10,708 bases of DNA from an uncultured Bifidobacterium sp. (GCF_959020145.1 NZ_CAUEQY010000034.1:1-10708); one strand, 5' to 3'. Positions 1-7,608 are shown, counted from the stretch's first letter. The notes: generated by a model not told the origin, from the letters alone. A program made the numbers and translations.

Positions 1-26
1 AAGCGAGATTACTGAAGCACAATTGC

Positions 27-57
27 AGGGCCGGCTCCGCAACAGGATGCCGGCCCT
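27..57. terminator. Hairpin beyond the 3' end of the left LacI gene, probable terminator
   Basis: A perfect 9-bp inverted repeat, AGGGCCGGC at 27-35 and GCCGGCCCT at 49-57, encloses a 13-nt loop. It lies 24 nt beyond the stop of the minus-strand LacI gene. The GC-rich stem and position fit an intrinsic terminator. No U-run follows directly on the minus strand; on the plus strand a short TTTTT occurs about 15 nt later. It could therefore serve a convergent gene to the left, or both directions. Confidence 0.45.
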
Positions 58-80
58 TGCCGTATCTCAAGTTTTTATAT

Positions 81-1097
81 TTAGTCTTGCGGGGTGAAGC
101 TGTCGCGTGCGACGAGACTGGTGGAGATTCGCATATGCTGGCTGATTTTGCGGTCGGCGGTCAGCGCTTCGGCAAGCATAAGCACCGCGGCTTTCGCAAG
201 CTCGTCCTGGCTAATGTCGTACGACGACAATGCGGGAGACGTGTATTTTGCGATCTCCTGATTGTTGATGCTGATTACTTTGATATCTCGCGGCACCATC
301 ACATTTTCGGTGGCAAATGCCTGCAGTACGCCAGCCGCCAACGGATCGGCTGCGACGATTACCGCGTCGGGCAGATCGTCCGCATGATCCTGCACCAACT
401 GACGCCCCTGCAAACGGCCGTTTTCCACAGTGAACGGGCCGTCCGCATACACCAATCCTTGCGCATCCAATCCCAAGCGCAACGCCCAATTGCGGAATGC
501 GAACGTACGAATATCTTCCGGATATTCATGCTTGCCCATAATGTTGCCCAAGCCGCCAATGAAGCCGATCCGAGAGCAACCCGACCCCATAAGCGCGTCG
601 ATCGCATCCAATATGGTTTGTTCCAAATCCGGCTGTACCGAATCGAACAATGCCGGCGCAGGATTGATGTCGATGAATACGCCGTGGGGGAGCTTCTTAT
701 GCAAGCGGTGAAGCGTCTTGTGATTTAGTGGGGACGGGCCGATCGAAATAAATCCCGCGTATTTATCGGCATCGGCGATCAGCGAATCCACGTCCTCGTG
801 CATGGTCACGTTCATGCGCTGCTCTTCGGCATGCTTGACGAGCACTTCGCGCAGCTCGTCGAAATACGCGTCCTGCAAGCCCTTGTCGGGTACGACATTG
901 TCGAGAATCGCAACATCCTGCGGAATGGTGATACGCTGGTATTGCGGTACGTTCTTGTATCCCATTTCCAGACTGGCGTTTAGAATCTTCTCGCGGGTGG
1001 AATCCTTCACCGAAAAAGTGGGATCGTCCTTCAAAACCCTGGAAACAGTGGCTTGGGAGAAACCTACCCGTTTCGCTATCTCTCTGATAGTGGCCAT
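81..1097 (-). CDS. LacI-family transcriptional regulator, EbgR-like
   Basis: This is a sugar-responsive DNA-binding regulator of 338 residues. Residues 3-24 form the LacI helix-turn-helix (TIREIAKRVGFSQATVSRVL), and a periplasmic-binding-protein-like effector domain runs from about residue 58 to the end. The DDPTFSVKDSTREKIL stretch after the recognition helix and an IGFIGG motif recall the EbgR branch, whose E. coli member controls a beta-galactosidase. The true ligand is not visible. I chose the ATG at 1097 because AGGAGG stands 6 nt upstream and the helix-turn-helix starts at residue 3. An ATG at 1118 would add seven residues but would place the ribosome site inside the gene. After Tyr47 the usual hinge helix (AR-x-L) is missing. 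An operator-like palindrome over its own start of transcription suggests autoregulation. No target gene is next to it, so it may act on genes to the left of the window. Confidence 0.9.
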   Translation of the reverse strand: MATIREIAKRVGFSQATVSRVLKDDPTFSVKDSTREKILNASLEMGYKNVPQYQRITIPQDVAILDNVVPDKGLQDAYFDELREVLVKHAEEQRMNVTMHEDVDSLIADADKYAGFISIGPSPLNHKTLHRLHKKLPHGVFIDINPAPALFDSVQPDLEQTILDAIDALMGSGCSRIGFIGGLGNIMGKHEYPEDIRTFAFRNWALRLGLDAQGLVYADGPFTVENGRLQGRQLVQDHADDLPDAVIVAADPLAAGVLQAFATENVMVPRDIKVISINNQEIAKYTSPALSSYDISQDELAKAAVLMLAEALTADRKISQHMRISTSLVARDSFTPQD

Positions 1098-1103
1098 GTG
1101 AAT

Positions 1104-1109
1104 CCTCCT
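1104..1109 (-). promoter_or_regulatory. Ribosome binding site that decides the LacI start
   Basis: On the minus strand AGGAGG precedes the ATG at 1097 by 6 nt. This perfect Shine-Dalgarno site rules out the in-frame upstream ATG at 1118, which would put the site inside the coding region. Confidence 0.85.
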
Positions 1110-1125
1110 CAAAGCCATCGTTGGC

Positions 1126-1137
1126 TAAACACGTTTA
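1126..1137. promoter_or_regulatory. Operator-like palindrome in front of the left LacI gene
   Basis: Arms TAAAC (1126-1130) and GTTTA (1133-1137) are exact inverse complements around a 2-bp AC centre. This is the usual size and core of a LacI-family operator. It covers the expected transcription start of the regulator gene, which suggests autorepression. It differs from the GAAACG(T/A)TTC sites of the right-hand LacI locus, so two separate regulons are likely. Confidence 0.55.
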
Positions 1138-1143
1138 CTAATT

Positions 1144-1172
1144 AATTTAGCACACATGCTCCCATCTCGCCA
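1144..1172 (-). promoter_or_regulatory. Candidate extended -10 promoter of the left LacI gene
   Basis: On the minus strand TGCTAAATT forms an extended -10 element, with TAAATT at 1144-1149. A poor -35 (TGGCGA, 1167-1172) lies 17 bp upstream. The predicted start is near 1137, exactly where the operator palindrome sits. The poor -35 keeps confidence moderate. Confidence 0.4.
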
Positions 1173-1229
1173 TATTTCCTTCAAGCGTTTCACGAGATGA
1201 AGCAATCGTGCGACAAACGAGACTCCTCT

Positions 1230-3686
1230 TTACTCAGCTTGCCTCGGGGCGGCTTCGGGCAATGAAGTGCCCATGGTTTCGAGGCGCATGAGGAACTCGT
1301 TGGCGCTCATGGCGTTGCTCAACAGCGTGCCCTCGGCGAGCGTGCCTCCGATGGAACGGATGAACTCAACCTGGTCCAGGGACTCCACGCCATCGAACAC
1401 CACATGGAACGCATCGTTATCGCGCGAAATCTCGAGCGTGCGCTGCATGATCTGCTTTGCGCGAGGCGTACGGAAATCGCGAACCACCGTCTTGTCGAAT
1501 CGTGCGAAATCCAATGGCAGATGCGCGAACGCGGCAACCTCCGAATACGTGGTGCCAGCATTGGTCAAACCCAACTCGACGTTCGGCAAAGCGGCAAGAG
1601 CGGCAACCTCATCATCAACTTCATCATGCACCACATGAATGGCATGCGATCCCAACTGCAGGCCGAAACGCAGCTGTGGCTGCTCATGAGTCAACTGCTC
1701 CAAGCGCTCGTGGAAGATGGACGTGCCTAATTCCGAACCATTCATGCAAATGTCCACAATATCCAATTCGGGTGCCACCTTGCGGAATGCGGTCATGTCT
1801 TTCACGCAGGTTTCCAGCACGTCGAGCGTCAGCTGCACGCTCATGTTGAGACGATGCGCTTCAGCCGTTACGAAATACGGTGCCAGCGTACGGCCCTTCG
1901 CGTCATGCACGCGCACAATCGTATCCAGCGAAGTGATACGTTTCGTATTCACATCGAAAATCGGCTGGTAGAGCACGGAAATCGTATTGTCTTCGATCGC
2001 ATGGCGAAGCACGTCGGAAGCGTTGAAATAGTCTCCCGAACCATTCTGCGCGGCGAGCGTGGACGTCATGCCGTCGACTACGGGCAGATTGGAGCTCTCC
2101 GACTCGTAGATGTGCGCGCTCGCATCGGCGAGGAGCACGGAGAAGCCGTCTGTCGCGTTCGAGAACGAAATGCTGCTCGATACGTCCACGGAAACCTCGC
2201 CTTCTTCGGTGTATACCGGCATGACGGCAAGATTGCGCATGCGCGTGGCCAACTCCTCCACATCGCTGGTTGACGTCACATCGGTTACGATCATGGCGAA
2301 TTCCGCGCCGTTCACGCGCGAAAGCGTGGCGTTTCCCGGCAGCAGCTGGCTTAAACGCATGCCCACGGATCGCAGCACGGCATTGCCGATTTTGCGTCCA
2401 TAATGTTCGTTGACGGTGCGCAAATGCTCCACGCCGAAATACACCACGGCAACCAGATTATGCACATTCTCGGTCTGCAGACTCTTCAAATGCCCGATGA
2501 ACGCACGATACGTGAGTGCGCCGGTCAGCGTATCCGTTTCCGATTCGGTGCGTAGCAGCGTCACTTCCTTGTTCACGCGTAACGATTCGGTAAGCACTTC
2601 GCCGCAGGTGAGCAATATCGTCTCGTCGGTCGACATGAACGGACGATTCCAAATACTGCGTTCCATCGCGAGATAATACTGTCGCGAGCCGGTGGAAATA
2701 GGCGCGGAATAGCGGTAGGAATACCCTCTTTTATCAAGATTGTTTGCATTGCTGATGAAACAGCGCATGCGGGTGAGGCCACGATTGATGCGTCTTACGA
2801 CGGTCTCTTCCGGCACTTGATTCGGCAACGGCAGCGCGTCGCTCACATTCGCTATGCATTTCAACGCACTTCGGGATCGCGTGAGCCGGCTCATCGTATC
2901 GACCGTCATCAGCAACAGCGAGTAGGCGATCAGTGCCAGCATGAACACGGAAAGCACGGTGGCAGTATCCGAGCCAATATTGGCGAACTCCAGAATTTCA
3001 GGAATCCACACAATCGCCATCAAATCAGCCAAAGCCATGGCAAGAATGTGGGACAGCGAATACTCGCGCATGGCTTTACGAATCGGAATTTGTACAAAAA
3101 AGAACGTTACAATATCACAAATCAATCGAATAATCGGCACTGCAACAGTCATAATCAGTAATGGCAGCAACCAATGCTGGAATTGATAAGGATTAATCGC
3201 AGCATTGACGGAATTCTGGCTGATGATAATTGACAGTACGTGAGAAGTGTTCGCAAATAATATTTTGATCAGTGGGATTGGCGCAAGCGTGGTTCCGGCG
3301 CGAAGAATGCCGATTTTCAGACTGCGTGCGGTGATGATCGACGTGATGATGGTAACGATGATCAGGAACATGGCCACGTCGGGAAAATAGCCGGTTACCA
3401 GCAGTATGACGGTCAACGGTGGCAGCACGGTGTGTTCGGCGGCAACGCGATACGACGAACGCTTTTTGTGGTAGATCAGGCACAGCAGAAAACACAGCGA
3501 CCATATGCAGATGCGCGCAGGGTCTTCCATAAGTTGCTGCACGCCTTCCTGTGCATGGAATGCGATTGCGGCCGCAATGCACAACGCATAGATGATGGCC
3601 AGAATGGTGAGTCTGGCTGGTTTTCTGATGCCGTCTTTTGGCTGGCTGCCGGTGGCTGCCTGATGCTTTGATTGCTTCGATGTCAT
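1230..3686 (-). CDS. Multi-TM protein with degenerate GGDEF and EAL domains
   Basis: Members of this family make (GGDEF) or break down (EAL) cyclic di-GMP at the membrane. This 818-residue protein has about seven or eight hydrophobic segments in residues 25-262, a possible weak GAF-like linker (about 290-375), a GGDEF fold (about 380-525) and an EAL fold (about 553-805). The folds are recognisable by DTLTG (385-389), YQPIFDV and TAEAHRL, but the catalytic signatures are gone. GGDEF reads NGAEF (459-463), the first metal Asp is Gly418, the inhibitory RxxD site is absent, EAL reads DTI (588-590), and DDFGTG reads TNAGTT (708-713). It is thus probably a non-enzymatic sensor or scaffold. Its start lies 111 nt after the hydrolase gene on the same strand, so the two are probably co-transcribed. 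The ribosome site is weak (AGG, 6 nt upstream). That both enzyme activities are lost is inferred from motifs alone. Confidence 0.9.
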   Translation of the reverse strand: MTSKQSKHQAATGSQPKDGIRKPARLTILAIIYALCIAAAIAFHAQEGVQQLMEDPARICIWSLCFLLCLIYHKKRSSYRVAAEHTVLPPLTVILLVTGYFPDVAMFLIIVTIITSIITARSLKIGILRAGTTLAPIPLIKILFANTSHVLSIIISQNSVNAAINPYQFQHWLLPLLIMTVAVPIIRLICDIVTFFFVQIPIRKAMREYSLSHILAMALADLMAIVWIPEILEFANIGSDTATVLSVFMLALIAYSLLLMTVDTMSRLTRSRSALKCIANVSDALPLPNQVPEETVVRRINRGLTRMRCFISNANNLDKRGYSYRYSAPISTGSRQYYLAMERSIWNRPFMSTDETILLTCGEVLTESLRVNKEVTLLRTESETDTLTGALTYRAFIGHLKSLQTENVHNLVAVVYFGVEHLRTVNEHYGRKIGNAVLRSVGMRLSQLLPGNATLSRVNGAEFAMIVTDVTSTSDVEELATRMRNLAVMPVYTEEGEVSVDVSSSISFSNATDGFSVLLADASAHIYESESSNLPVVDGMTSTLAAQNGSGDYFNASDVLRHAIEDNTISVLYQPIFDVNTKRITSLDTIVRVHDAKGRTLAPYFVTAEAHRLNMSVQLTLDVLETCVKDMTAFRKVAPELDIVDICMNGSELGTSIFHERLEQLTHEQPQLRFGLQLGSHAIHVVHDEVDDEVAALAALPNVELGLTNAGTTYSEVAAFAHLPLDFARFDKTVVRDFRTPRAKQIMQRTLEISRDNDAFHVVFDGVESLDQVEFIRSIGGTLAEGTLLSNAMSANEFLMRLETMGTSLPEAAPRQAE

Positions 3687-3797
3687 GATTGCCTGATTTC
3701 GTTCCCCTGTTGCGTGCCACTTTTACTGAAAAGTAGCGACTGCCTTGTGTTCCTGCCTTGTATTGTGTCTGTGGTCGCGTCTCGCTGCGGCAAGCGT

Positions 3798-5111
3798 TTA
3801 TAGCACCGGTCCGATGATGCGCCACGGTGCGTTCGTGCCTTCCTCGGCGCTGTCCGGCTGCTCGTTTTCGTTGTTGCCCAACGATTCGTAGATATTGCCG
3901 TTCCAGATCACCTTGTCGCCTTGCTTGTACAGTACGTCTGGCTCCCACGTGGGGTAGGCCTGCTGCGAGGAATTCCAGCTGGCATTGTCGAAGTCGACGA
4001 GCGTGCCCGGCGTGCCTCGGAATCCTGACCCCAATGTGGTGGCGAATTCGCCGTCCGTCTGTTTCATGCCGCTGCAGAACGTTTTGAGCGTGTTGGTGTT
4101 CGTATAGTTTTCGCCGCATTGCTGGTCGCGGTTCAGCGACCACATGCTTAAGTGGCCCAGGCTTGTTTCCAGTGCGAACGTGTTGATTTCGCGCGCATTG
4201 TCGAGCGTGAAATACTCGTTTTTGGTATCGTTCTGGCCGATGAGCACGGTGGCTCCCAACAGCTCCCAGATCTGATGGTCGCTGAAGAGTTTGCCGCGAC
4301 TGTACAGCAACGTTTTGTATTGCGCGTGGGCCGCGTTCAGCGAACTTTTGATCAGCGTGGATTGCGTGATCGACGTGGACGCCACGTTGAAATCCATGGT
4401 CATGAGATTCACGGTGGATAGCGTCACGCCGGCATCCAGAAACGCGTTCACGGTTTGCATTCCTTGCGTTGTAAGACCTTTCGCGTCGGCTGGAAGCGTC
4501 AAACTGATGATCAGATCGTGACTGGTATCGTCTTTCCCTTTGTTTTTGGCTTTTTCGTTGGCGATGAGTTTTGCCACGGCTTGCGCTCGCCGGGTTGCGG
4601 TTTCGCTGTACCCGTCGAGATTCGAGTTTTCGATGTCGAAGTCGAGCGAGGTGATGTGATAGCGGTCGATCACCTGCTGGTATGCGTCGGCAAGGGAATC
4701 GACGTCGGAACATGCGCTGGCAAGTTCGGTGCCGTTCTGCCCGCCGAAGCTGACGGTTACCGTGCGATCGGTTTTGTAGGTTTGCGCGATACGGCTGTCG
4801 AGATCGAGCGTGGAGGCCGCTTCGTCGAGCGTGTAGTAGCCGCCCCAGCTTGGCTGGCAGCCGTCGCCGGCGGTGACGAATCCGAGAATCACATTCCGGT
4901 AGACGTTGCCTACCTTGGATTCGAACTCGTATGAGGGTGTTGCGGTCACGTCCACATAGCCGCCGAACCAGGGTTCCGGCAATTTCTTAGCCGCCGTTCG
5001 CGTGAACGTGATCCACGACCATGTGCCGGCCGCGACGAGCGCGATGCACAGTATCGCTATGAACAGTCGGAGGAAGGAAAATCGTCTTCCTGGAAACAGG
5101 GGTTTCATCAT
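3798..5111 (-). CDS. Membrane-anchored GH18 chitinase-like glycoside hydrolase with CBM5/12-like module
   Basis: This 437-residue protein probably cleaves an amino-sugar polymer (chitin or N-acetylglucosamine type) outside the cell. Residues 11-33 form one uncleaved-looking membrane helix after a basic start, so the rest faces outward. The GH18 barrel covers about 46-350: SFGG (121-124), the active-site strand SLDFDIEN with D157, D159 and the catalytic acid E161, MTMDF (237-241) and the conserved Trp324. The first Asp of the full DxxDxDxE motif is Thr, but the core DxDxE is intact. Residues 387-431 resemble the chitin-binding type 3 fold (W389, Y395, GD, Y408, P419, W430). Two Met codons (5111, 5108) are possible; AAAGGG lies very close to the first, so 5108 may be used. 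It sits upstream of the GGDEF-EAL gene and divergent from a glycosyltransferase, which suggests a role in trimming or releasing the product of that synthase. Confidence 0.85.
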   Translation of the reverse strand: MMKPLFPGRRFSFLRLFIAILCIALVAAGTWSWITFTRTAAKKLPEPWFGGYVDVTATPSYEFESKVGNVYRNVILGFVTAGDGCQPSWGGYYTLDEAASTLDLDSRIAQTYKTDRTVTVSFGGQNGTELASACSDVDSLADAYQQVIDRYHITSLDFDIENSNLDGYSETATRRAQAVAKLIANEKAKNKGKDDTSHDLIISLTLPADAKGLTTQGMQTVNAFLDAGVTLSTVNLMTMDFNVASTSITQSTLIKSSLNAAHAQYKTLLYSRGKLFSDHQIWELLGATVLIGQNDTKNEYFTLDNAREINTFALETSLGHLSMWSLNRDQQCGENYTNTNTLKTFCSGMKQTDGEFATTLGSGFRGTPGTLVDFDNASWNSSQQAYPTWEPDVLYKQGDKVIWNGNIYESLGNNENEQPDSAEEGTNAPWRIIGPVL

Positions 5112-5134
5112 TCCCTTTCGAAATCGTCAGGTCA

Positions 5135-5156
5135 CCAATGTTGATGGGGACATTGG
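5135..5156. repeat. Small inverted repeat in the leader of the hydrolase gene
   Basis: CCAATG (5135-5140) and CATTGG (5151-5156) are exact inverse complements with a 10-nt loop. They lie 24 nt upstream of the GH18 start, in its expected leader. This may be an operator or a leader hairpin; nothing else supports either reading. Confidence 0.35.
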
Positions 5157-5198
5157 GGCGTCTAGCAGGCTGTGTCCCGCTGGGCTTCAGTGCATATG

Positions 5199-5220
5199 CG
5201 GGGGATTTTACGGGGGATTA
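5199..5220. repeat. Tandem CGGGGGATT direct repeat in the divergent region
   Basis: CGGGGGATT occurs at 5199-5207 and again at 5211-5219, a period of 12 bp. Two copies about one helical turn apart between divergent genes would suit an activator or repressor binding as a dimer. I see no convincing -35/-10 pair for either gene here; the best single element is a minus-strand TATAAG at 5246-5251. Confidence 0.35.
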
Positions 5221-5354
5221 AGCTTTCCTCTCGTGCGCTGTTTTCCTTATATCTCGCTTACAGTTAGGGAGTGTAGTCTGTGGCTAGTACGACGATTTCA
5301 ACAGTGATGTATGGTTTATGCAGGTGAGGCAGCGCTGATAAGGCAAAGGGGTAT

Positions 5355-5585
5355 ATGGTGGCAAAAATAGGGGATTTTGACGGCGATGACCGCAGGCACC
5401 AGTGGGGTGCTGAAACCTCCACGCAACCGCTTGCGATCATGCATGCCAAGCCTTCGCCAACGCGCGTTGTGCGTGGTTACGTTGCCATCATCTGCACGGT
5501 TGTTTCATGGCTGATCTACATGATCACGATGATTCTGTCGTTGTTCGTCAACAATCCTTCACTCACGTTACGTTTTCGTGGTTGA
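5355..5585 (+). CDS. Detached N-terminal membrane segment of the glycosyltransferase
   Basis: A 76-residue protein with about 40 hydrophilic residues followed by one strong membrane helix (41-65). A credible ribosome site (AAAGGGG, 5345-5351) stands before the ATG; the next codon, GTG at 5358, would be better spaced. It ends at TGA 5583-5585 and overlaps the glycosyltransferase frame by 8 nt. Processive GT2 synthases usually begin with a cytosolic tail and two membrane helices. This frame supplies the tail and the first helix, and the next frame supplies the second. I therefore read it as the N-terminus of the same protein, separated by a frameshift (mutation, sequencing error or programmed +1 shift), or as a small partner made by coupled translation. 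The sequence alone does not decide between these. Confidence 0.6.
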   Translation: MVAKIGDFDGDDRRHQWGAETSTQPLAIMHAKPSPTRVVRGYVAIICTVVSWLIYMITMILSLFVNNPSLTLRFRG

Positions 5586-7608
5586 AGGCGTGCTGTACAT
5601 GACGATTGTGACCACGCTGATTTTCAGCGCGCTCGTCTACTTGACCACACGGCAAGGGGCGCTATACCGTTTCATCCGGCATGAACGCGTGCCTCGGGCG
5701 ATGCTCGACGACCATTTCGCACACAACTACGATAAGGGAATCACAGTGCTGATTCCTTCGTACGTGGAACAGCCGAAAGTCGTCGAAAAAACGATCTGGT
5801 CGGCGGCATTGCAGGAATTTCCCGACCTTGCAGTCGTACTCCTAATCGACGATCCTCCGCATCCTAACAATGACGAAGCGCGAGCGATTCTCAAAGCAAG
5901 CCGCGAACTCATGCCGAAAGTATTGGCCGAATTGGCGGCACCTGCGGAACGTTTCACCAAAGCGCGCGACGAAACCGTTGCGGCGCTCGCCGATCAGATG
6001 GACGCAAGGCGTAGTGTGGTCGCACGCTGTGCGGAAGACTATCGTGCGGCCGCGCAATGGTTGGAGCATAAGGCCGACACATGGCTGGTCGAAGATCATA
6101 CCGACGATTTCTTCTGCGACCAGGTATTGCGCGGTCTTGCACGCGACCTGCGTTTGACGGAACAGGCGTTGAACGAATCGATCACCCTGCAGCAGCATGT
6201 CGACGCGAATCGCATTCTGCAACTGTACGAACGTTTGGTACGCATTTTCACCGCAAAAGGATGGTCGTTCGAACGCAAGCTGTATGCGTCGACCTCCCGT
6301 GAAGGCAACAAAGCCATGAATCTGAATTCGTTCATCGGATTGATGGGGCACTCGCTCAAGCGCGTGGAAACGTCGGACGGGGTGATTCTGCGTGACGTGC
6401 GCGAGGGAGAATCTCCCGATTTCGTGATGCGCAATTCCGAATACGTGCTGACGTTGGACGCCGATTCCATGCTGTTGCGCGACTACTGCCTGCGCTTGGT
6501 GTACCAGATGGAACAGCCCGGCAATGAGCGCGTGGCCGTGATCCAAACCCCGTATTCCTCGTATCGTGGCGCGCCGACGCGAATCGAACGCATCGCGGCC
6601 GCCACCACCGACATTCAGCACATGCTGCATCAGGGCATGACCTACTATGACGCCACGTTCTGGGTAGGTGCGAACGCGGTGATCCGCAAGGCCGCGCTCG
6701 ACGATATCTGCGTGGTGTCGACTGAGGGCACGCGCACGGTGAAAACGTATATTCAGGATCGCACGGTGATCGAGGACACCGAATCCAGCATCGATTTGGG
6801 TTATTTCGGCTGGCATTTGGTCAACTATCCGGAGCGGTTGAGCTATAGTGCCACCCCGCCTGATTTCGGTTCGTTGGTGGTGCAGCGGCGGCGTTGGGCG
6901 AATGGCGGTCTGCTGATCATCGGCAAATTCTTCCGTATTGTGCACGCGCGGCATCAGCAGGGCAATGATGTGAAGCTGGGTGAGTGGGCGCTGCGCGTGA
7001 ACTATATGGCGTCCATCGCATGGTCGAGTTTCGGCCTGATGTTCCTCTTGGCATATCCGTTCGACCAGCGGTTGCTGAGCCCGTGGGTGGTGCTCGCGTC
7101 GCTGCCGTATTTCTCCACCATGTCGAGCGATTTGAAACGCAACGGGTATAAACGTTCCGATATTTTCCGTATTTACGGCTTCAACATCGTGCTGTTGACG
7201 GTGAATCTTTCCGGCACGCTCAAGTCGATTCAGCAGGGCATGACGAACACGAAGATTCCGTTCGCGCGTACGCCGAAAGTCAATAATCGTACCGCTTCTC
7301 CGGCATTGTATGTGACGATGCCGTGGGTGATCATCATTTACTCGTGCATGGTGTTCTACGCCGATACGCTTTCGCACAATTGGGGCAACGCGGTGTTCGC
7401 CGGTTTCAATGCGATCGTGACGTTCTGGGCGTTGACCGCGTATATCGGCATCTGGCATTCCGTGCAAGACATGGTGGTTGGTCTGGTCCGTTGGTTCTTC
7501 GTGCCGATCAAGGAGCCTCAGCAGGAGGCGGCCCGCAAGAAGGCCTCTTGGCGTGACGCCCTCTACTTCGGCGACCGCCAAATGATCTACGAGTCCCGCC
7601 CGCTGTAG
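5578..7608 (+). CDS. Processive family 2 glycosyltransferase, membrane polysaccharide synthase
   Basis: An inner-membrane synthase that probably polymerises a sugar nucleotide and passes the chain through its own channel. In the 676-residue frame I see a membrane helix (8-24) and the GT-A core: IPSY, the first Asp pair D91-D92, REGNKAMNLN (241-250), the DxD motif D294-A-D296, E399-D400 of the TED motif and QRRRW (436-440). Several C-terminal helices follow (about 474-637). FARTPK (562-567) matches the FxxTxK gating loop. All catalytic residues are present. About 140 charged, helix-prone residues (95-238) are inserted between the first Asp and the KAMN motif. No PilZ domain is visible. The start is uncertain: GTG 5578 overlaps the previous stop, ATG 5599 has a GAAGG 10 nt before it, and the frame may instead continue from the upstream segment. 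The divergent GH18 gene suggests an amino-sugar polymer, but the substrate is inferred. Confidence 0.88.
   Translation: MVEGVLYMTIVTTLIFSALVYLTTRQGALYRFIRHERVPRAMLDDHFAHNYDKGITVLIPSYVEQPKVVEKTIWSAALQEFPDLAVVLLIDDPPHPNNDEARAILKASRELMPKVLAELAAPAERFTKARDETVAALADQMDARRSVVARCAEDYRAAAQWLEHKADTWLVEDHTDDFFCDQVLRGLARDLRLTEQALNESITLQQHVDANRILQLYERLVRIFTAKGWSFERKLYASTSREGNKAMNLNSFIGLMGHSLKRVETSDGVILRDVREGESPDFVMRNSEYVLTLDADSMLLRDYCLRLVYQMEQPGNERVAVIQTPYSSYRGAPTRIERIAAATTDIQHMLHQGMTYYDATFWVGANAVIRKAALDDICVVSTEGTRTVKTYIQDRTVIEDTESSIDLGYFGWHLVNYPERLSYSATPPDFGSLVVQRRRWANGGLLIIGKFFRIVHARHQQGNDVKLGEWALRVNYMASIAWSSFGLMFLLAYPFDQRLLSPWVVLASLPYFSTMSSDLKRNGYKRSDIFRIYGFNIVLLTVNLSGTLKSIQQGMTNTKIPFARTPKVNNRTASPALYVTMPWVIIIYSCMVFYADTLSHNWGNAVFAGFNAIVTFWALTAYIGIWHSVQDMVVGLVRWFFVPIKEPQQEAARKKASWRDALYFGDRQMIYESRPL

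Noticed and set aside
1163..1199. CATCTCG/CGAGATG inverted repeat as a terminator of the GGDEF-EAL gene
   Set aside because: The 7-bp arms enclose a 23-nt loop, no T-run follows on the minus strand, and the left arm overlaps the candidate LacI promoter. It is more likely chance.
3719..3734. ACTTTT-actg-AAAAGT hairpin between the hydrolase and GGDEF-EAL genes
   Set aside because: The stem is only 6 AT-rich pairs, too weak for termination, so co-transcription of the two genes remains the better reading.
3193..4713. Minus-strand frame of about 506 codons spanning the junction of the hydrolase and GGDEF-EAL genes
   Set aside because: It overlaps two well-supported genes on the same strand in another frame and gives an Arg/His/Gln-rich low-complexity product.
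5112..5354. Cyclic di-GMP riboswitch in the divergent region
   Set aside because: I looked for the conserved GEMM-type core and paired stems and saw none; the G-rich repeats do not fit it.
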